Source: Clostridium acetireducens DSM 10703 (lineage in GTDB: Bacteria > Bacillota > Clostridia > Clostridiales > Clostridiaceae). Taken from it: a stretch of DNA of 39,597 nt. The translations under genes and the position numbers were made by a program. The stretch is from NCBI RefSeq assembly GCF_001758365.1, contig NZ_LZFO01000024.1, forward strand, positions 1 to 39,597. The letters are read 5' to 3'. Under the pieces are notes generated by a model that saw only the letters and a list, made by a program, of their open reading frames with translations, ran no database searches and was not told the DNA's origin. Below, one piece after another: positions 35,132 through 39,597 of the stretch. The stretch's first letter is position 1. Every line of letters starts with the position of its first letter.

Positions 35132-36026
35132 ATTTTTTTAAGGATTTATATACTTTTTCAAGGTTATCTTTCATACTTTCAATATAGTTTTTATTGTCTT
35201 CTTTACTTTCTATTGTGTATATTTTAACTGTTTTTGCTCCTACTTCTTTAGCTAAAGTTTCAGAAACTTTTGGACTTACCATATCTTCTAAAAATATAGT
35301 TTTAATTTTGTTTTGTTTGCAGTAATCAATTAATTCTTTCATTTTATTTGCACTTGGTTCGCCACTTGAAAATACATCTTCTATACTGTTTTGTTCTAAT
35401 CCGAAGTCTCTACAAAAATAACCAAAGGCAGCATGACCAGTTACAAATTTTTTATTTTCTACTGTATTAAATTTTTCTTTATAATCATTATATAAATCGT
35501 CTACATTATTAGAAAAATCTTTATAGTTTTTTTCGTAAAAATCTTTATTCTTTGAATCAACTTTTATTAATGCTTCCTTTATGTTATTTGCTTGAATTTT
35601 TGCATTTAATAAACTTAACCATATATGAGGATCATAGCTATTATTTATTTTTATAGCATCTATATTCTTAGATGAATCTACAAATATTATATCTTTGTTA
35701 TCTATTGAATCTTTGCATTTTTTAAGCCAACTTTCCATATTTAATCCATTGTATATAAATACTTTGCAATTATGTATTTGTTTTAAGTCTTTAATCTTAG
35801 GTTCAAAATCATGCGGCTCAGTACCTTCTGGAACTAAAGTCTTCACTTCTATTTTATCTTTACCTATAGCCATTGCAAATTCTTTAAGGGGATTAAATGT
35901 CACTATTACTTGTATTTTTTCATTATTATCTTCATTAGTATTTTCTTTAAATGAAGCTTTTTCGCAACTTGTAAAGCATAAGACAATAGCTATTATAGAA
36001 AAGAATTTCATAAATTTTTTAAACAT
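35130..36026 (-). CDS. znuA: Zinc/manganese ABC transporter substrate-binding lipoprotein, ZnuA/AdcA type
   Basis: A 298-aa lipoprotein of the cluster A-I metal-binding family. A signal with lipobox SIIAIVLCFTSC anchors it to the membrane. The core has VTFNPLKEFAMAIG, EGTEPHDFEP (first His ligand), DPHIWLS (second His), TGHAAFGYFCRDFG (third His) and IFLEDMVSP (acidic ligand). The His-rich loop of some ZnuA proteins is absent. No permease or ATPase is adjacent, so it must serve components encoded elsewhere. ATG 36026 follows GGGAGTGAT; an earlier in-frame ATG at 36074 falls inside the operator. A Fur/Zur-type operator lies 30-50 bp upstream. Confidence 0.92.
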   Translation of the reverse strand: MFKKFMKFFSIIAIVLCFTSCEKASFKENTNEDNNEKIQVIVTFNPLKEFAMAIGKDKIEVKTLVPEGTEPHDFEPKIKDLKQIHNCKVFIYNGLNMESWLKKCKDSIDNKDIIFVDSSKNIDAIKINNSYDPHIWLSLLNAKIQANNIKEALIKVDSKNKDFYEKNYKDFSNNVDDLYNDYKEKFNTVENKKFVTGHAAFGYFCRDFGLEQNSIEDVFSSGEPSANKMKELIDYCKQNKIKTIFLEDMVSPKVSETLAKEVGAKTVKIYTIESKEDNKNYIESMKDNLEKVYKSLKK

Positions 36027-36055
36027 CCTATCACTCCCATATAAATTATTATAGA

Positions 36056-36076
36056 TAATGCAAATGATTTGCATTA
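36056..36076 (-). promoter_or_regulatory. Fur/Zur-type operator upstream of znuA
   Basis: Perfect inverted repeat TAATGCAAAT, one central base, ATTTGCATTA: the 10-1-10 layout of Zur and Fur boxes. It lies 30 bp before the znuA start codon on the minus strand. Zinc (Zur) is favoured by the gene, but Fur cannot be excluded because GATAATG-type half sites are shared. Confidence 0.75.
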
Positions 36077-36236
36077 AAACAATGATAGGATATTTTTAAC
36101 AATTTGTCAAGGAAAATTAATATTAAGTTTACTTTTATAAACATGTATAATACTATATTAATATAATAAATCTCTTGCATAATTTTCATTTTAAAGTAAG
36201 TAGCTAATATTAACTTTAGTAAAGGAGACAACAAAT

Positions 36237-37172
36237 ATGATTGTATTAAATGCAGTAGAAAGTATATTTAGCATAGGAATTATGATATCTATAGGTTATG
36301 TTTTAACATTAAAAGGCTGGCTTAATGAAGAAATATCAAAAGTTTTTTCAAAATTAGTTATAAACATTTCTCTTCCATCTCTTATGATATATGATTTAAT
36401 GAAATCATTTGATAGGAACAAGCTTTTTCATTTAGCAACAGGTCTTATTGTACCATTTTGTTCTATTGCTTTATGCTATATATTAGCAATATTAGTAAGC
36501 AAAATATTTAAAATAAAACTAGGAAGAATAGGCATATTTCGTTCCATGTTTTTTGTATCTAATACTATATTTATAGGTCTTCCTGTAAACTTAGCACTAT
36601 TTGGAGAAAAGAGTATACCATATGTATTATTATATTACATAGCTAACACTTCATTCTTTTGGACTATAGGAGCTTATGGAATAAGTAAAGATGGCAATAG
36701 TAAAGCAGAAAATATTTTTTCAAAAGAAACACTAAAAAGAATACTATCACCACCTCTTATGGGATTTATATTAGCTATTATTTTAATTTTATTAAACATT
36801 AAATTGCCTAAATTTATAATGGATAGTTGCAAATATTTAGGCAATCTTACTACTCCTTTATCCATGTTATTTATAGGAATAACCATTTACTATGTAAATT
36901 TAAAAGATATAAAAATAGATAAAGATATGATAATTTTGCTAATAGGAAGGTTCTTAATATCTCCGCTTACAGTAATCATAGTATCTTATTTTTATACTAT
37001 ACCTGATCTTATGAGAAAAGTATTTATAATACAATCTGCTATGCCTGCTATGACTAATACAGCAATAATAGCAAAAGCTTATAATGCAGACTATAAATAC
37101 GCTACAGTAATGACAGTAGTAACCACTATACTAAGCTTGTTTATAATACCTTTATATATGCTTGTAAACTAA
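36237..37172 (+). CDS. AEC-family (auxin efflux carrier-like) permease
   Basis: A 311-aa membrane protein with about ten hydrophobic helices in two similar halves. The family shape is clear: ESIFSIGIMISIGYVLTLKG at the start, NISLPSLMIYDLM, FFVSNTIFIGLPVNLALFGE, CKYLGNLTTPLSMLFIGIT and IIQSAMPAMTNTAIIAKAYN. Bacterial AEC members export malonate, malate or amino acids; the substrate here cannot be told. It is divergent from znuA, and its ATG follows AAAGGAGA. The stop codon (TAA 37170-37172) lies within the left arm of repeat copy E. Confidence 0.92.
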   Translation: MIVLNAVESIFSIGIMISIGYVLTLKGWLNEEISKVFSKLVINISLPSLMIYDLMKSFDRNKLFHLATGLIVPFCSIALCYILAILVSKIFKIKLGRIGIFRSMFFVSNTIFIGLPVNLALFGEKSIPYVLLYYIANTSFFWTIGAYGISKDGNSKAENIFSKETLKRILSPPLMGFILAIILILLNIKLPKFIMDSCKYLGNLTTPLSMLFIGITIYYVNLKDIKIDKDMIILLIGRFLISPLTVIIVSYFYTIPDLMRKVFIIQSAMPAMTNTAIIAKAYNADYKYATVMTVVTTILSLFIIPLYMLVN

Positions 37173-37480
37173 AGAAACAAATGCTGGGAAAAGACTCATA
37201 AAAAAAATAAAGGCTGTAGCAGTAACAAGTAGGTTTATAAATAAATCATTTCATTAAGAACCACTAAAAAATAAAAAAACGAAAAAACTCCTACCCAATT
37301 TATGCCCCGTCCTTGGGGCGGAAATTGGCTCATCACGTCCTGTGATGAATTACGGAGTTTTTTGTTTTTTTATTTAAGTAGTTCTAAAATTCATTCAAAT
37401 ATTTATAAACCTACTTGTTACTGCTACAGCCTTTATTTTTTTTATGAGTCTTTTCCCAGCATTTGTTTCTTTAGTTTACA
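37163..37480 (+). repeat. Palindromic repeat element, copy E, with unique outer arms
   Basis: Core and inner strips match the other copies, but the outer 80 bp are unrelated to them: TGTAAACTAAAGAAACAAAT at the left end is the exact complement of the right end, ATTTGTTTCTTTAGTTTACA. All 80 bp pair perfectly (37163-37242 with 37401-37480). The left arm contains the AEC stop codon; the right arm contains the pepF stop codon. So both convergent genes end in the same sequence read in two frames. The core orientation matches copies A-C. Confidence 0.93.
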
Positions 37481-39278
37481 TATCAATATTTTCTAGCATA
37501 TCAAGTAATTCATTAAATCTATTTATTGTATCTTCTAAAGGTTTTGGTGTTGTCATATCAACTCCTGCTTTTTTTAGAAGGTTTATTGGGTAGTCACTGC
37601 CTCCGCTTTTTAAGAAGTTTTTATAATTTTCAGCAGCAGTTTTTCCTTCAGTTAATATATTTTCAGCAAAAGAATTGGCTGCAGCATATCCAGTAGCATA
37701 TTGATAAACATAAAAGTCCCAATAGAAGTGTGGAATTCTAGCCCATTCTATGTCTATTTCTTCATCTATTACCATGTCTGGTCCAAAGTATTTAATATTT
37801 AAATCATGCCATATACCACATAAATCACTACTTGTTAAAGCATTTCCTGTTTCAATTTTTTCGTGAATTATCTTTTCAAATTCAGCAAACATTACTTGTC
37901 TAAATACAGTAGTTCTAATTTGCTCTAATTGTTGATTTATAAGGAATAATTTTTTATTTTTATCTTGTTCTTTTTCTATTAAATAATTTATAAGTAAACA
38001 TTCATTAGTAGTTGATGCAACTTCAGCACAAAATAGGGTATAATCTGCGTATATATAAGGTTGAGTTTTTCTTGAATAATAAGAATGAATAGAGTGACCC
38101 ATTTCATGTACTAATGTAGATACATCATTTAATTTGTTATTGTAGTTTAATAATATATATGGCATAGTGTCATAACATCCAGAAGAGTAGGCTCCACCTC
38201 TTTTGCCTTTGTTTTCATATATGTCTATCCATCCATCATTAATACCTTTTTTAAATATTTCTAAATAATCTTCACCTAAAACCTTCAATCCTTCTAAAGC
38301 TAAATTTACTCCTTCTTGAAATTCTATATTACTATCAGGAGTATCTATTATAGGAACATATAAATCATACATATGAATGTCTTCTAAATTTAATAGTTTC
38401 TTTTTAATTCGTACATATCTATGTAAGGATGATAGATTTTTGTTTACAGTATCTATTGTATTATCATATACTTCTAAAGGTATGTTATTTGGTTTTAAAG
38501 AACTTTCTAAAGCACTTTTATACTTTCTTATTTTAGAATTAAATACAAAGTTCTTTACTGATCCTGAAAGTGATGCCGCTATAGTATTTTTATATTTTGC
38601 ATAAGTAGTAAATAATGCATTAAATGCTTGCTTTCTTACTTCTCTATTTTTAGAACGAATATATATAGAATAGTTTTCTTCTGTTAAAGGAACTTCATTA
38701 TTATTTTCGTCTTTTATATTAGGGAAAGTTATATCTGCATTTGTAAGCATTGAAAAAATATTTTCTGGAGATTGCATACAATCTGATACTAAAGCTAATA
38801 ATTCTTCTTGTTCTTTGCCTAAAACATGAGGTTTTAATTTTAAAATATCTTTTATATAAAATTCGTATATTTTAAGTTCTTCTGCTTTTTTTATACCATC
38901 CAAAACTGCATTTTCATCTAAAGATAATAATTCTGGTACAAAGAAAGCCTTATAGTTTCCAAGTTCAGCAAAGTAACCTTCTATATTACTTTTTATAGCT
39001 TGTTGAGTTGTATTTGCAGTATTCTCATCTAATTTACAATGTGCATAAACATATAGCTTCTCTGCTAACCTAGATACTTTTTCATCTAACTTTAAGTATT
39101 CCAATAATTTATTAGAATCATTTAATTTACCTTGATACTCTTTTAATTTTGGTGCTATTTCTTTTAACATTTTAAAGTATTTCTCAAATTCTTCGTTATT
39201 TTCATAAACTTTTTTTATGTTCCACTTGTACCTTTCTGGTATATCTTCTCTATTTTTAATAGTATTTACATTATCCAT
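37476..39278 (-). CDS. pepF: Oligoendopeptidase F (peptidase family M3)
   Basis: Cytosolic zinc metallopeptidase of 600 aa that cuts short peptides. The catalytic site is LVHEMGHSIHSYYS (H391, E392, H395), with the third ligand Glu expected about 25 residues later in CAEVASTTNECL. The N-terminal half is the usual helical PepF region starting YKWNIKKVYENNEEFEKYF. Length matches PepF (~600). The ATG follows GGAGGT. Terminal codons ATTGATATGTAA run into the right arm of repeat copy E. It is expressed alone; the repeat copy upstream (39357) is not obviously part of its promoter. Confidence 0.95.
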   Translation of the reverse strand: MDNVNTIKNREDIPERYKWNIKKVYENNEEFEKYFKMLKEIAPKLKEYQGKLNDSNKLLEYLKLDEKVSRLAEKLYVYAHCKLDENTANTTQQAIKSNIEGYFAELGNYKAFFVPELLSLDENAVLDGIKKAEELKIYEFYIKDILKLKPHVLGKEQEELLALVSDCMQSPENIFSMLTNADITFPNIKDENNNEVPLTEENYSIYIRSKNREVRKQAFNALFTTYAKYKNTIAASLSGSVKNFVFNSKIRKYKSALESSLKPNNIPLEVYDNTIDTVNKNLSSLHRYVRIKKKLLNLEDIHMYDLYVPIIDTPDSNIEFQEGVNLALEGLKVLGEDYLEIFKKGINDGWIDIYENKGKRGGAYSSGCYDTMPYILLNYNNKLNDVSTLVHEMGHSIHSYYSRKTQPYIYADYTLFCAEVASTTNECLLINYLIEKEQDKNKKLFLINQQLEQIRTTVFRQVMFAEFEKIIHEKIETGNALTSSDLCGIWHDLNIKYFGPDMVIDEEIDIEWARIPHFYWDFYVYQYATGYAAANSFAENILTEGKTAAENYKNFLKSGGSDYPINLLKKAGVDMTTPKPLEDTINRFNELLDMLENIDM

Positions 39279-39356
39279 ATTTGACCTCCTAAATATAAAT
39301 ATTATAATTAGTATTCTACATACTATTTTATAATATTTATAGATAAAATAGAATTA

Positions 39357-39597
39357 AATTGTTGAATAAAAAATAATTAATATAATTTACAGATAGAAAA
39401 TAATCAAAAATAAGCTGTATAAAAATAATAAGGCAGCCTCATAAAGAGAGTTTGTAAATAAGTCATTTCATTAAGACACTCTAAGAATAAAAAATAAAAA
39501 AACTCCTACCCAATTTATGCCCCGTCCTTGGGGCGGAAATTGGCTCATCACGTCCTGTGATGAATTACGGAGTTTTTTTATTTTTTCTTCTAAGAGT
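39357..39597 (+). repeat. Palindromic repeat element, copy F (cut by window edge)
   Basis: Left arm and core of another copy in the plus orientation, starting AATTGTTGAATAAAAAATAA, 80 bp upstream of the pepF start. The window stops after TCTTCTAAGAGT, inside the right half. The last 67 bases equal bases 1-67. Its left arm predicts a right arm TTTTTATACAGCTTATTTTT that the window start does not show (it has TTTTTACACAGATTATTTTT). Confidence 0.88.

Noticed and set aside
35695-36054. 119-codon plus-strand frame opposite znuA
   Set aside because: Shadow of znuA; hydrophobic content comes from the complement of Lys/Asn-rich codons.
37302-37496. 64-codon plus-strand open frame across repeat copy E into pepF
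   Set aside because: Same reason: it reads core and right arm, then the antisense strand of pepF.
4745-39597. CRISPR array
   Set aside because: The repeats are 320-360 bp palindromes spread over kilobases with genes between them, not short repeats with uniform spacers; no cas genes.
1-39597. Circular plasmid or phage because of identical ends
   Set aside because: Gene content is chromosomal and the two edge repeat halves do not match in their arms as true partners would.

Overview
The window reads as chromosome of a very low-GC, anaerobic, spore-forming Firmicute of the Clostridium type. Codon use is A/T-rich, Shine-Dalgarno sites are strong (AAAGGAGG), and it carries a Ni-CO dehydrogenase homologue, two ferritin-like iron proteins, a SleB-type wall hydrolase, a T-box-controlled ilv operon, and FMN and c-di-AMP riboswitches. 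I cannot fix the species. The first and last 67 bases are identical, but both lie inside copies of the same dispersed repeat, so the edges look like assembly breaks in a repeat rather than a circle.

Layout. 1-5.1 kb: end of a repeat, dbpA-type RNA helicase, a 70-aa protein, rubrerythrin and a CooS homologue with altered cluster ligands. 5.2-10 kb: topB (topoisomerase III) split at DHHA|I by a 2544-bp group II intron whose reverse-transcriptase gene has lost an internal segment. 10.3-11.2 kb: ribU on the minus strand under an FMN riboswitch. 11.3-16.5 kb: consensus promoter, T-box leader and the operon ACT protein-ilvC-ilvD-ilvB. 16.6-18.2 kb: a PC4/YdbC protein, then a small structured RNA made of two related hairpin units, a terminator and an AbiF-type HEPN protein. 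18.3-25.4 kb: UvrD-type helicase (minus), SUV3-type helicase, a YARHG remnant, a CPBP protease and small unknown genes. 25.5-28.5 kb: ferritin-like protein, truncated HD domain, cysteine-desulfurase-like protein. 28.9-33.3 kb: LytS-type kinase, LytTR regulator and CstA-family carrier, resembling a pyruvate-sensing and uptake module. 33.5-39.3 kb: c-di-AMP riboswitch with a LysM/SleB hydrolase, thioredoxin-like protein, ZnuA lipoprotein with a Fur/Zur-type operator, AEC permease and oligoendopeptidase F.

Two things stand out. First, a family of 320-360 bp palindromic elements (five internal copies, two cut by the window edges, one arm relic) has a conserved core predicted to fold as a three-way junction with two GTCCT loops. 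The arms differ between copies but stay self-complementary within most copies (103 of 103 bp in one), so changes are paired. Internal copies sit within a few bases of stop codons. One copy has entirely different outer arms, which even supply the stop codons of the two convergent genes beside it. Second, the AbiF locus is laid out like a type III toxin-antitoxin system (RNA repeats, terminator, HEPN RNase), and the basal stems of its two RNA units differ by compensatory changes.
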